A stretch of DNA of 64,000 nt, taken from contig NZ_BAFY01000132.1 in NCBI RefSeq assembly GCF_000308555.1, forward strand, positions 1 through 64,000, given 5' to 3'. A program made the position numbers and the translations under genes. Origin of the DNA: Nocardia cyriacigeorgica NBRC 100375. GTDB lineage: Bacteria; Actinomycetota; Actinomycetes; Mycobacteriales; Mycobacteriaceae. The notes beneath the pieces were generated by a model. The model was not told the origin of the DNA. It saw only the letters and a program-made list of their open reading frames with translations, and made no database searches. Positions 7,792-15,947 of this stretch are shown here, one piece after another (within the stretch, counting starts at the first letter, position 1; each line of letters starts with the position of its first letter).

Positions 7792-7968
7792 ATGTCCCTG
7801 GGCGCCATTGTCGGGGGCCTGTGCTGCCTTCTTGTCGTCATCGGTGTGATCGCCCTGATCATCATGTTGGTAATCCGCGCGAACAACGCCACGCCACCAC
7901 CGCGACCGCCCTACAATCCGCACCAGTACCCGCCCCACGGTGGTCAGTACCCGCCAGGGCATTACTGA
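7792..7968 (+). CDS. Small membrane protein with Pro/Tyr-rich tail
   Basis: A 58-aa protein consisting of one hydrophobic helix (LGAIVGGLCCLLVVIGVIAL and onward) and a short tail rich in Pro, Tyr, His and Gly (PPYNPHQYPPHGGQYPPGHY). Such small tailed proteins are common in actinomycetes and have no known function here. The frame is open to GTG7660, which would add 44 residues of unremarkable sequence and give 102 aa; neither start has a strong ribosome binding site. A strong hairpin follows the stop codon. Confidence 0.55.
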   Translation: MSLGAIVGGLCCLLVVIGVIALIIMLVIRANNATPPPRPPYNPHQYPPHGGQYPPGHY

Positions 7969-8034
7969 GCGCGGCGCGGGATTCTCCCCGCTCGCTGGGC
8001 CACGGCCGGCTTTTCGCAGGCCCATCTCCCCGCG

Positions 8035-8070
8035 CCCGCTGCCTCCGGCACCCGGGCCGGAGGCAGCGGG
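8035..8070. terminator. Bidirectional hairpin terminator
   Basis: A perfect 15-bp stem (8035-8049 with 8056-8070) and 6-nt loop lies between the convergent small membrane protein gene and the RidA gene. There is no T-tract, as is usual in actinomycetes. Confidence 0.75.
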
Positions 8071-8077
8071 GTCATCA

Positions 8078-8479
8078 TCACTCGACAGCAGTGGCCTCGA
8101 GTTCGACCATCTGGCCGGGAATCGCCAGCCGCGTGACGCCGAGCATCGTGGTGGCCGGTGCGACCTGGGCGGCGCCAAAACGCGCCGCGAGCACGCCGTA
8201 ATGCTGGAACAGCAGGCCGACGTCGGTGGTGTAGACATTGAGCCGGACGAGGTTCGCCAGGGACATGCCGGCCTTGCTGAGTACCGCCTCGACGTTGTCG
8301 AGGCTCAGCGCCAACTGCGCGGCCATGTCGCCGTCGTGCTGGGGTGTGCCGTCCGCGCTCATCGTGGTCTGGCCAGAGCAATACAGCGTCCGGGTGTGCC
8401 CGGCGACGAGCTCGCCCTGGTTGAACCCCATCTCCAGCGACCACGTCACAGGGTTCACTGCCGTTCGTTGCGCTACCAC
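8078..8479 (-). CDS. RidA family (YjgF/YER057c/UK114) protein
   Basis: A 133-aa single-domain protein of the Rid family. It shows LYCSGQTTMSADG, the helix LALSLDNVEAVLSKAG, the conserved strand LVRLNVYTTD with the Arg that binds the imine carboxylate in RidA, and the ending LAIPGQMVELEATAVE. RidA proteins hydrolyse reactive enamines/imines such as 2-aminoacrylate; Rid subfamilies outside RidA may have other substrates, and which this is cannot be decided here. It is divergent from a WYL regulator with a palindrome between them, so it is likely that regulator's target. Confidence 0.9.
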   Translation of the reverse strand: MVAQRTAVNPVTWSLEMGFNQGELVAGHTRTLYCSGQTTMSADGTPQHDGDMAAQLALSLDNVEAVLSKAGMSLANLVRLNVYTTDVGLLFQHYGVLAARFGAAQVAPATTMLGVTRLAIPGQMVELEATAVE

Positions 8480-8561
8480 AACTGCTCCATTCGATTCGGT
8501 GAAGGTCCTACATCTGTCCGTCGCCCGTGCGGGCGCCGTGCTGACGACCTTGCCAACGAAT

Positions 8562-8580
8562 CACGACATCTTGTGTCGTG
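8562..8580. promoter_or_regulatory. Palindrome between RidA and WYL regulator genes
   Basis: CACGACA-N5-TGTCGTG, a perfect 7-bp inverted repeat, lies 22 bp before the ATG of the WYL regulator and 82 bp before the RidA start. It probably serves as its operator. Confidence 0.6.
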
Positions 8581-8602
8581 TATTTCTGCGAAGATTTCCG
8601 GT

Positions 8603-9577
8603 ATGCGTGCTGATCGATTGGTCTCGCTGGTGCTGCTGCTGCGCCGGCGTGGACGGTTGACGGCGGCAGAGCTGGCCGATGAGCTCGAGGTCTCCACACG
8701 CACGGTCTTGCGTGACATCGAGGCGTTGTCCACGGCAGGTGTACCGGTGTACGCCGAACGCGGCCGGCACGGCGGTTTCGCCTTGCTGCCGGGGTTCCAG
8801 ACCGAACTCACCGGACTGAACCACGAGGAGGCGCTCGCCCTGCTGGTCGCCGGATCGCGGCGTGGGGCCCAGGTATTCGGCCTCGGTTCGGCACTGGCTT
8901 CGGCGATGCTGAAGGTGGTCGACGCGCTGCCGGACAGCTATCGGGCCACCGCCGACGAGGTGGCCGAGCGCCTGCTCATCGAGCCCGAGACCGATCTGCT
9001 TTCGCGCCGGCTGGTCGACGAGGAGGTGTCCGACGCCGTGGCCGCCGAGGTACGGCGCGCGGTGTTCACCGGGCACAAGCTGCGCATTCACTACGCCGCC
9101 GTGGACCAGGCCCCGGCGTGGCGAACAGTCGACCCGATCGGCCTGGTCACCGTGCGCGAGCATATCTATCTGCTGGCCACCAGAGCCGGTGCGGATCGCA
9201 CCTACCGGTTGTCGCGGGTGCTGGCCGCCGAGCAACTTCCCGAGCCCGCCCAGCGGCCCAGCCGGGTCGATCTCGATCGCGTCTGGCAGGAGCGCAGCAC
9301 ACGCTTTCGCTCCGGCGGCGACCAGATCACCGTGCTGGCGCGGGTGGATCCCGCCCGCCGCGAAGAGCTGGTCGGCACCGCTCTCGCCGTGCACACCGAG
9401 GCCTGCGACGAGGATGGCTGGTTGCGCCTCGAGGTGAGCTTTCAAGATTCCCGGCACGCCGAATGGGCGATGTGGCAACTCGCCACGGACGCGGAAGCCC
9501 TTGCCCCGCACTGGTTGCGCACTCGGCTGTACGAACGGGCCGCGACCATGGTCAGCTCGTACGCACAGCCGTCCTGA
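8603..9577 (+). CDS. YafY-type HTH/WYL-domain transcriptional regulator
   Basis: A 324-aa regulator. The N-terminal HTH_11 domain is plain (RLVSLVLLLRRRGRLTAAEL, then ELEVSTRTVLRDIEALSTAG, residues 5-48). The middle and C-terminus form a WYL domain (LRIHYAAVDQAPAWRTVDPI and IYLLATRAGADRTYRLSRVL, about residues 155-205) and a WCX-type extension. WYL domains sense small ligands or nucleic acid in other systems. The frame is open upstream to 7940, but that part overlaps the RidA gene. ATG8603 was taken because the MRADRLVSLVLLLRRRG start is conserved in the family. Confidence 0.92.
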   Translation: MRADRLVSLVLLLRRRGRLTAAELADELEVSTRTVLRDIEALSTAGVPVYAERGRHGGFALLPGFQTELTGLNHEEALALLVAGSRRGAQVFGLGSALASAMLKVVDALPDSYRATADEVAERLLIEPETDLLSRRLVDEEVSDAVAAEVRRAVFTGHKLRIHYAAVDQAPAWRTVDPIGLVTVREHIYLLATRAGADRTYRLSRVLAAEQLPEPAQRPSRVDLDRVWQERSTRFRSGGDQITVLARVDPARREELVGTALAVHTEACDEDGWLRLEVSFQDSRHAEWAMWQLATDAEALAPHWLRTRLYERAATMVSSYAQPS

Positions 9578-9776
9578 GGATGGCCACCTCTGCCGGACGC
9601 GTGACACTGTGCCGGACAAGCTCGCGACCCCGGGCCGCACCACGAGCGACGTCATTCACTCGAGGCCGCAGCCGTTCGACAAACAGGCGGTTGCGGTCTG
9701 AGTTCGTGATCTTCCGCCGAGTACCTGCCGTGCATTAGTGTCGAATGGGGGCGTATCGCACCCAGGAGGCGACGTG

Positions 9777-11378
9777 GTGATGCGTCGGCGCAGGAAGCTC
9801 GGAGCCATCGCGGCGGTCGTCGCCGCGGGACTGGTCGTGAGCAGTTGCGGGGGTGATGACAAGGCGGAGCCAGGGAGCGCGGGCCCATCGGAGACCGGCT
9901 CGGCCATGCCCAACCAGGTGGCAGGCGTCGAGATTCCGGATGGCCGGGTCATGGAGGCGGTCGATCGGGTCGGTGGGCTGGCCGAGGAGCTGATGGCATC
10001 CTCCGGAATCCCCGGGATGGCGGTGGCCATCGTGCACGACGGCAGGGTGGTCTACAGCGAGGGCTTCGGCGTCGGCAACGTCGACAGCAAGAGCGAGGTC
10101 GGGCCCGACACGGTGTTCCAGCTCGCTTCGGTCTCGAAATCGGTCGGCGCGACGGTGGTGGCGCAGCAGGTGACGGCTGGAAAAGTCGCCTGGGATACGC
10201 CCATCAACCAGCTCATGCCCACCTTCGCCCTGGGCGACCCCTACGTCACCGATCATGTCACTGTCGGCGATCTCTACGCCCACCGGTCCGGGCTCCCCGA
10301 TCATGCCGGCGATCTGCTCGAAGACCTCGGCTACGACCGCGATCAGGTGCTCGAGCGGCTGCGCCTGCTGCCGCTGGGACCGTTCCGAGATTCCTATGAA
10401 TACACCAACTTCGGAGTCACCGCGGCCGCCACGGCAGTAGCGCGGGCCGGCGCCACCGACTGGGAGACACTGTCGGCGCGAGAGCTGTACGAGCCGCTCG
10501 GCATGAATGCCACCAGTTCGCGCTACAGCGACTTCGCCGGCCGCGCGGACCGAGCCGACGGCCACGTCTTCGTCGACGGCGAATACCAGGTGGCCAATCC
10601 GGGGCGGCAACCCGACGCGCAATCGCCGGCCGGGGGAGTCAGTTCCTCGGTCAGCGACATGGCGAAATGGATGACGATGGTGCTCGCGAACGGCTCGGTG
10701 CACGGGCGCGCGCTGATCGAACCCGACGACTTGCTGCCCGCGATCTCGCCGCAATCGGTGGCGCATCCGCCGCAGGCGGCCGACGCACGGGCCGGCTTCT
10801 ACGGGTTCGGTTTCAACGTCGGCGAATCAGCGTCGGGCCGGGTGACACTCAGCCATTCGGGCGCGTTCGATCTCGGAGCAGCGACCGCCTTCACGCTGAT
10901 TCCCTCGGCCGGCGTCGGCATCGTCACCCTGACCAATGCGGCGCCGATCGGTGTGCCCGAGACGCTCAACGCCGAGTTCGCCGATCTGGTGCAGTTCGGC
11001 GACATCACTCAGGACTGGCGTGCCCTCTACCGGCAGGCGTTCGCGCCGATGAGTGAACCGACCGGCGAATTGGCAGGCGCCACTGCGCCCGCCGACCCGG
11101 CCGCGGCCCGCCCGCTGACGGACTACGCGGGCGTCTACGACAACCCGTATTACGGACCCGCGACCATCACCGAAACCGCCGGCGCGCTGACCCTGACGCT
11201 CGGCCCGGAGAACATGTCCTTCCCGCTGACTCACTGGGATGGGGACATTTTCGTCTTCACACCCACTGGGGAGAACGCTGTCCCCGGCACGGTCTCCAAG
11301 GCGACATTCGATGGTGATGAGCTCACGCTCGAGTACTTCGACCAGGACGGACTCGGGTCATTCGACCGGGGGAGCTGA
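9777..11378 (+). CDS. Serine hydrolase lipoprotein, beta-lactamase/class C family
   Basis: A protein of about 533 aa with a lipoprotein signal (VVAAGLVVSSCGG, lipid Cys near residue 20), so probably anchored outside the membrane. The beta-lactamase-like domain has the catalytic SVSK tetrad (QLASVSKSVGA), the YTN motif (SYEYTNFG) and HSG in place of KTG, placing it with EstB-like esterases and DD-peptidases rather than true lactamases. A C-terminal beta domain (LTDYAGVYDNPYYGPATI) is of DUF3471 type. AGGAGG at 9764-9769 favours GTG9777; GTG9774 and ATG9780 are alternatives. It stands alone. Confidence 0.9.
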   Translation: MMRRRRKLGAIAAVVAAGLVVSSCGGDDKAEPGSAGPSETGSAMPNQVAGVEIPDGRVMEAVDRVGGLAEELMASSGIPGMAVAIVHDGRVVYSEGFGVGNVDSKSEVGPDTVFQLASVSKSVGATVVAQQVTAGKVAWDTPINQLMPTFALGDPYVTDHVTVGDLYAHRSGLPDHAGDLLEDLGYDRDQVLERLRLLPLGPFRDSYEYTNFGVTAAATAVARAGATDWETLSARELYEPLGMNATSSRYSDFAGRADRADGHVFVDGEYQVANPGRQPDAQSPAGGVSSSVSDMAKWMTMVLANGSVHGRALIEPDDLLPAISPQSVAHPPQAADARAGFYGFGFNVGESASGRVTLSHSGAFDLGAATAFTLIPSAGVGIVTLTNAAPIGVPETLNAEFADLVQFGDITQDWRALYRQAFAPMSEPTGELAGATAPADPAAARPLTDYAGVYDNPYYGPATITETAGALTLTLGPENMSFPLTHWDGDIFVFTPTGENAVPGTVSKATFDGDELTLEYFDQDGLGSFDRGS

Positions 11379-11790
11379 CCGTCGTGGCCGCCTTCCCTCC
11401 ATGGAGGACAGGGGAGGGGCGCGTACAGGTGAGCGATGTAGGCAAGGGGAGTGCGGTCTGAGGGCATGGCCGGCTACCGGGTGCTGCCGTAGGAGGCAGA
11501 GGCTGAAGGTTGGGACGATCGAAGACTGGTACCGCCTACATGAGTGTTCAAACCTTGGCGATACGTAGATATGCGCATCTATTCATGCAATCCACAACCC
11601 AACACTGGACCCGCACGCCAGCGCACCCCACAAACACAAGGAGCGCGAGGGGCTCACTCCTTTGTTCAGTACTGGAACAACAACTCGGAAGCAGGCGGTA
11701 CAGCGCAGTGAGGGGAGTAGGACGCGAAGCGTGGACGGCTGCCTTTCGGCTGTTCGCGCGATGCCTTGAAGGCCGGGTGCGGTCGCCGCG
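11379..11790. other. 412-bp non-coding region with low-GC patch
   Basis: No supported gene. The stretch around 11560-11640 is clearly lower in GC than the rest of the window, and an inverted repeat TTGTTC-N7-GAACAA lies at 11662-11680 around an internal CAGTACTG palindrome. It could be a regulatory region, an RNA or leftover foreign DNA. Confidence 0.4.
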
Positions 11791-12615
11791 TCAGAGTTCC
11801 TGACCGCCGCCGGTCCGGCCGGCGCTGCTCGTCTCCGGTTCGACCGCCGGTTCTGGTGCGGTGAACCTCCCCGAAACGAACTCTTGGGCGGCGATCTTCG
11901 CTCGGACCACCGGTTCCCGGTAGCGGGTTTCGCGGGCTGCGGCTTTCGCGAGTTTCGGTGAGCCTGGGCGGTAGCGCCATCGAGCCCAGGGCGCGGTCGG
12001 CCGGCTGAGGCGGATGGCGCCGGCGATCAGCAGTGGCGGGAAGAACAGGCCGAGGAAGCCGGTCCAGAATTTGCCTTTGAGCAGGGTGATGGCGGCCAGG
12101 CCGTATTGGATGGTGAGGCCGGCGATGGTGGCGATCAGGGTGGCGACTTCGCCGTCGTCGGTGTATTCGTCGAAATCGTCGGCGAGACCGAGTGGATGGA
12201 TGCCCAGCAGGAACAGCACCGAGATGGCGAAGGCGACCATGACCGCGTCGATGCTGCTGCGGCCTTCTTCGCTCCAGTAGACGTCGCGTACGTGCAGAAC
12301 GAGGGCGAATTCGTCGAGTACGAGTGCGGATCCGATGCCGAAGAACGTGGCCAGCACGCAGTTGAGGACGGGTGTTTCGTGCGCGGCGAGTGCGACCAGC
12401 AATAGGCCGGACACCAGCATGGTGACGAGTCCGAAGATCACGTGGTGGATGTGCAGACCGCCGGGGGTGACGTTGCCCGGCCACCAGGAGACTTCGGCGC
12501 GGATCATCCGGGTGCTCATCCGGATGAAGAGGAACGTCAGTACGAAGGCGACCATGAGGAAGAACAGCGGCAGGCGGCCGTTGTCGACGATGGTGTCGGT
12601 GAACCAGCGTGTCAT
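11791..12615 (-). CDS. Multi-pass membrane protein of unknown function
   Basis: A 274-aa protein with about six hydrophobic segments, the first at LPLFFLMVAFVLTFLFIRM (residues 15-33). It has a polar HIHHVIFGL motif, then LDEFALVLHVRDVYWSEEGR, and a charged C-terminal tail ending in SSAGRTGGGQEL. The His pair and the DEF segment facing them could bind a ligand or metal, but no family was recognised. The frame extends upstream to 12744, but ATG12615, preceded by CGGAG, starts where the sequence becomes protein-like. Divergent from alkB across a long gap. Confidence 0.75.
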   Translation of the reverse strand: MTRWFTDTIVDNGRLPLFFLMVAFVLTFLFIRMSTRMIRAEVSWWPGNVTPGGLHIHHVIFGLVTMLVSGLLLVALAAHETPVLNCVLATFFGIGSALVLDEFALVLHVRDVYWSEEGRSSIDAVMVAFAISVLFLLGIHPLGLADDFDEYTDDGEVATLIATIAGLTIQYGLAAITLLKGKFWTGFLGLFFPPLLIAGAIRLSRPTAPWARWRYRPGSPKLAKAAARETRYREPVVRAKIAAQEFVSGRFTAPEPAVEPETSSAGRTGGGQEL

Positions 12616-13194
12616 GGGCAGGCTCCGGGAGTCCGCCCGTTGGTGTTGGTCCGGCCGCTGAGCATGGTGTGCCTTCCCTCTGGGGGAGGTGTCGGCCGGT
12701 CGGGTGGGCGATCTGCCTCCGCCCCTGGTTATCGTCGGCTTCAACTGTAGTTTGCCGTGGCGGGTGGCGGTTCGAATCCGCGGCGCGGAACCGGTTTGTG
12801 CGTGAGCGAAGAATTGTTGTCGTCCGGCCCGGCGTTACCGGTGCTGCTCGATTCTCGGGGCAGTTTCGGCCAGGTCGGAGGATGTGGGGATGATCCTTTT
12901 CGCAATGTGTGTGCGCAGGGCGGATGTCGCTGTGCGGCAGTATGTTTGCCGAGCTCGGCCCGATGCTCGGGTCGGCCGGATAGCCCATTATGCGGGTGGA
13001 TGAGTCCTTTTTAATGGATGCGCTTTCCGAATGGTCGCTTGGTCGATTCAGCGGCGCGTGCGAACCGTTGATCATGGCGTGGGCGGGTGGCAGAATCGAA
13101 AAGCCAAAGATTTGCTCCGGCTGTAACGGGCCGGGTGAGCATCCGGATTATCGGTTGTGGGGGATCCATAAGGCAACATTCGGAGTTGGTCTCA
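12616..13194. other. Long intergenic region between membrane protein and alkB
   Basis: Nearly 580 bp with no supported gene. An 11-base GGTTCGAATCC at 12770-12780 resembles a tRNA T loop, but no tRNA can be folded around it. It must hold the divergent promoters. Confidence 0.4.
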
Positions 13195-14361
13195 GTGCAA
13201 GCGGCGGGCGAATCGCGGGGTCCTCGGGATCGGAAGCAATATCTGTGGGTGCTGGGGCTGATAGCGCCCGGCTGTGCGCTGCTGCCTTCGCAATTGGTGC
13301 TGCGCACCGGATCCGAAGTGTTCTGGTGGATCGGTCCGATCATCGTGCTGATCGTGATTCCGATCCTGGATCTGATCGTCGGTGAGGACGGCTCCAACCC
13401 GCGCGATGAGGATTACGAGGCTCTGTCGAACAACCACTACTACCGGTGGTGCACGTATATGTTCCTGCCGATCCAGTTGCTGGGCCTGGTGATCGCCTCG
13501 TCGATGTGGGCCGGCGACGAATTGAGTTTCGTCGACAAGCTCGGCTTGGGGGTGACGCTGGGGTTCGTCAGCGGGATCGGCATCAACGCGGCGCATGAGC
13601 TGGGGCATCGAGCCGAGCATCTGGAACGCTGGCTGGCCAAGATCGCCTTGGCCCAATCCGGCTACGGACACTTCTTCGTCGAACACAACCGCGGCCATCA
13701 CGTGCGGGTGGCGACGCCGGAGGATCCGGCGAGTGCCCGACTGGGAGAGTCGCTGTACGAGTTCTTGCCGCGCACTGTCTCGGGTGGGTTCCGTTCGGCC
13801 ATCGCGCTCGAACGTGAGCGGTTGCAGCGGCACGGTCAGGGCTGGTGGTCGCCGCACAATCACATCTTGCAGGCCTGGGCGATGACGGTGGTGTTGTTCG
13901 GTTCCTTGCTCGCGGTGTTCGGTCTCGAGATCCTGCCGTGGCTGCTGTTGCAGGCGGTGATCGGCGCAGCCCTGCTCGAGACGGTCAACTACGTCGAGCA
14001 CTACGGTCTGCTGCGCAGGCGCCGCCCCAACGGCCGGTTCGAGCGCTGCTCGCCGCGTGACAGCTGGAACAGCGACAGGCTGGTCACCAATATCTTCCTG
14101 TTCCATTTGCAGCGGCACAGCGACCATCACGCGAACCCCGGTCGGCGCTATCAAACCTTGCGTAGTTCCAGCGAATCCCCGCAGCTGCCCGCCGGTTACG
14201 CGACCATGATCCTGCTCGCCGCTGTTCCGCCGTTGTGGCGGCGGGTGATGGATCCGCGGGTGCTCGCGCACTACGACGGGGATGTCACCCGGGCCAATAT
14301 CGAGCCGCGCAAACGGGAACGGATCCTGGCCGCGCATGGCGTCGGCACCGGGAATCGTTGA
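13195..14361 (+). CDS. alkB: Alkane 1-monooxygenase (AlkB family)
   Basis: Integral-membrane di-iron hydroxylase of 388 aa that oxidises terminal methyl groups of alkanes or fatty chains using rubredoxin electrons. Six membrane helices surround the His boxes: HELGHRAEH (from about residue 134), EHNRGHHVRVATPEDPASA (from about 164) and LQRHSDHHANPGRRYQTLR near 330, plus the NYVEHYG motif just before it. All ligands are present. GTG13195, with CGGAG upstream, puts the protein at family length; the frame is open to 13087. No rubredoxin, rubredoxin reductase or AlkU regulator is adjacent, so electrons must come from elsewhere. Confidence 0.92.
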   Translation: MQAAGESRGPRDRKQYLWVLGLIAPGCALLPSQLVLRTGSEVFWWIGPIIVLIVIPILDLIVGEDGSNPRDEDYEALSNNHYYRWCTYMFLPIQLLGLVIASSMWAGDELSFVDKLGLGVTLGFVSGIGINAAHELGHRAEHLERWLAKIALAQSGYGHFFVEHNRGHHVRVATPEDPASARLGESLYEFLPRTVSGGFRSAIALERERLQRHGQGWWSPHNHILQAWAMTVVLFGSLLAVFGLEILPWLLLQAVIGAALLETVNYVEHYGLLRRRRPNGRFERCSPRDSWNSDRLVTNIFLFHLQRHSDHHANPGRRYQTLRSSSESPQLPAGYATMILLAAVPPLWRRVMDPRVLAHYDGDVTRANIEPRKRERILAAHGVGTGNR

Positions 14362-14381
14362 GGCAGGCCGGGTGCGCCTGG

Positions 14382-15014
14382 TCAGTACGCCAGTGGGTAG
14401 TCGTCGTCGGGAAGCGGGGTGATCCAGGCCTGATCGATGCGGTCGACGGTGTCGGCGTGGTCGAAGGCTTCGCGGATGCGGGTCGTCAGCGGAGGTTCCG
14501 TGGTGTCGAGGCCTGCTTCGAGGTCGGTGGCGTAGGCGAGGGTGTGCTGGTCGCTGCGGTCGGCGTCGCTGCCGGTGGGGAACGGGGTCATCGCGTTACC
14601 TCCCTGCGTGCGATCGGGTGACGGGCCGAGGGCGGCCCGGAGAGTTCCGGGTCGCCCCGCGAAGAGTGACTGTGTTCGAGATGGTTGCTGTGAGTCGGTG
14701 TCGAACAGGGGCATCACCTCACTCGTGTCGATCTCGGCTGGCCGCGGCGGCACTGCGCGCTGGGGCGGTCCGCGCTGGGTCGGCTGCACGCCGGGCGGTC
14801 GACGCCCCCGTAGCGTCGCGACGAGCGCGGGATGCGCCGGTGCGCGCGGCGGTCGCTCGGGCCGGACCCGTTGGCGGGGGTGCTGTGGTGTGGGCCAATG
14901 GGCCAGCGCTTCGGCCACAATGGCGTCCATTTCGGCGAAGAGCTGCTCGATGTCGGGGTCGAGCAGGAGCATTCCGTTGTCGAACAGTTCCTCGCGCGAA
15001 TCGGTTCCGATCAT
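14382..15014 (-). CDS. Hypothetical protein next to Hsp20, possibly two cistrons
   Basis: A 210-aa open frame. Residues 1-45 (LLLDPDIEQLFAEMDAIVAE) look like a conserved acidic amphipathic helix, then comes an Arg/Pro-rich low-complexity stretch, and the last 69 residues form another acidic segment ending PLPDDDYPLAY. An internal ATG at 14591 is preceded by a strong GGGAGGT 7 nt upstream, so the last part may be a separate 69-aa protein (14382-14591). It follows hsp20 on the same strand by 38 bp and is probably in its operon. Function unknown. Confidence 0.55.
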   Translation of the reverse strand: MIGTDSREELFDNGMLLLDPDIEQLFAEMDAIVAEALAHWPTPQHPRQRVRPERPPRAPAHPALVATLRGRRPPGVQPTQRGPPQRAVPPRPAEIDTSEVMPLFDTDSQQPSRTQSLFAGRPGTLRAALGPSPDRTQGGNAMTPFPTGSDADRSDQHTLAYATDLEAGLDTTEPPLTTRIREAFDHADTVDRIDQAWITPLPDDDYPLAY

Positions 15015-15052
15015 TGCCCTGCCTCCTCGAAGGAGTGCCGGGCCGTGCCGAG

Positions 15053-15472
15053 TCAGGCGTTGATGGCCTGACGCCGTTCGGCCCGCTCGACCGCGATCTT
15101 GCGGGGTTTGGCCTTCTCCGCGACCGGGATGGACAGGCGCAGCACGCCGTCGGTGTAGTCGGCGCGGATGTGATCGGTGTCGAGGCCCTCGCCGAGGAAC
15201 AGCTGGCGGCTGAAGACGCCACGGGAGCGTTCCGCGGCGATCATCTCGCGGTCGCCCGTCAACTCCGGACGTGTGGCGCGGACTGTCACGACGTTGCGTT
15301 CGACATCGAGATCCAGCGATGCGGGGTCGATGCCGGGTAGGTCGAACTCGACCAGGAATTCGTCGCCCTCACGCCAGGCGTCCATCGGCATGACGGCCGG
15401 GCGGGCCACTGTGCCGAACACCTGCTGCGTCAGTCGGTCCAGATCACGGAACGGATCGGTGCGCATCAGCAT
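15053..15472 (-). CDS. Hsp20/alpha-crystallin small heat shock protein
   Basis: A 139-aa chaperone that holds unfolding proteins. The alpha-crystallin domain spans about residues 30-125, with [31 protein letters not shown] and the C-terminal strand [20 protein letters not shown], which ends in the typical IxI-like region. ATG15472 with GGAGG 9 nt upstream is preferred over GTG15481. It is divergent from an HspR-like MerR regulator, the standard arrangement for hsp20/hspR control, with a palindrome between the two. Confidence 0.93.
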   Translation of the reverse strand: MLMRTDPFRDLDRLTQQVFGTVARPAVMPMDAWREGDEFLVEFDLPGIDPASLDLDVERNVVTVRATRPELTGDREMIAAERSRGVFSRQLFLGEGLDTDHIRADYTDGVLRLSIPVAEKAKPRKIAVERAERRQAINA

Positions 15473-15521
15473 GGTCGCCACCTCCAGATCACTCCATCCT
15501 CTGTAGTGGTAAGCAGATAAC

Positions 15522-15539
15522 CTATGTCATCTGACATAG
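15522..15539. promoter_or_regulatory. Palindromic operator between hsp20 and MerR-type gene
   Basis: CTATGTCA-TC-TGACATAG is a perfect 8-bp inverted repeat, 49 bp before the Hsp20 start and 82 bp before the regulator. It does not match the HAIR element (CTTGAGT-N7-ACTCAAG) read by classical HspR. Confidence 0.65.
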
Positions 15540-15621
15540 ATTCTTTATAGCTCGGCAATTAGATGAGCGCAAGGGCTTAGGATAGAAAATCTGAAAGGAA
15601 TGGCAGGAGTGAGGAGCACGG

Positions 15622-15939
15622 ATGACGCAGGAGAGTCACGAGCCTCGTCTCCCCGACTCGACGCAGGCGGTCTACGCGATCTCGGTGGCCGCCGACCTGG
15701 CCGGTATCGGGGTGCAGACCCTGCGCCTGTACGAACGCCACGGGCTGATCACCCCGGCCCGTAGCGACGGCGGAACCCGCCGCTACAGCGGCGACGATCT
15801 GGCGCGGCTGCATCGCATCGCGGCGTTGGCCGCCGAGGGGGTGAACCTCGCGGGCATCGGCCGCATTCTCGAACTCGAAGACGCCAACGCCGCTCTGCAC
15901 GCCGACCTCGCGCGGCTACGCCGCCGCAGCAACAGTTGA
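15622..15939 (+). CDS. MerR family regulator, HspR-like
   Basis: A 105-aa protein with the MerR/HspR winged helix: YAISVAADLAGIGVQTLRLY (recognition part), ERHGLITPARSDGGTRRYS, and DLARLHRIAALAAEGVNLAG. It lacks a long coiled coil or effector domain, as in HspR repressors, which act with DnaK or alone to silence heat-shock genes. ATG15622 is preceded by GAGGAG. Divergence from hsp20 supports repression of that gene. Nine bases after its stop codon begins the convergent DJ-1/PfpI gene. Confidence 0.88.
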   Translation: MTQESHEPRLPDSTQAVYAISVAADLAGIGVQTLRLYERHGLITPARSDGGTRRYSGDDLARLHRIAALAAEGVNLAGIGRILELEDANAALHADLARLRRRSNS

Positions 15940-15947
15940 GCCGGTGT

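Noticed and set aside
12764-12792. GGTTCGAATCC, a tRNA T-loop-like sequence
   Set aside because: The flanks cannot be folded into acceptor, D or anticodon arms on either strand, so it is probably chance or at most a tiny fragment.
11666-13075. A 469-codon minus-strand frame over the membrane protein gene
   Set aside because: Arg/Pro-rich translation with no domain; the frame at 11791-12615 is the real gene.
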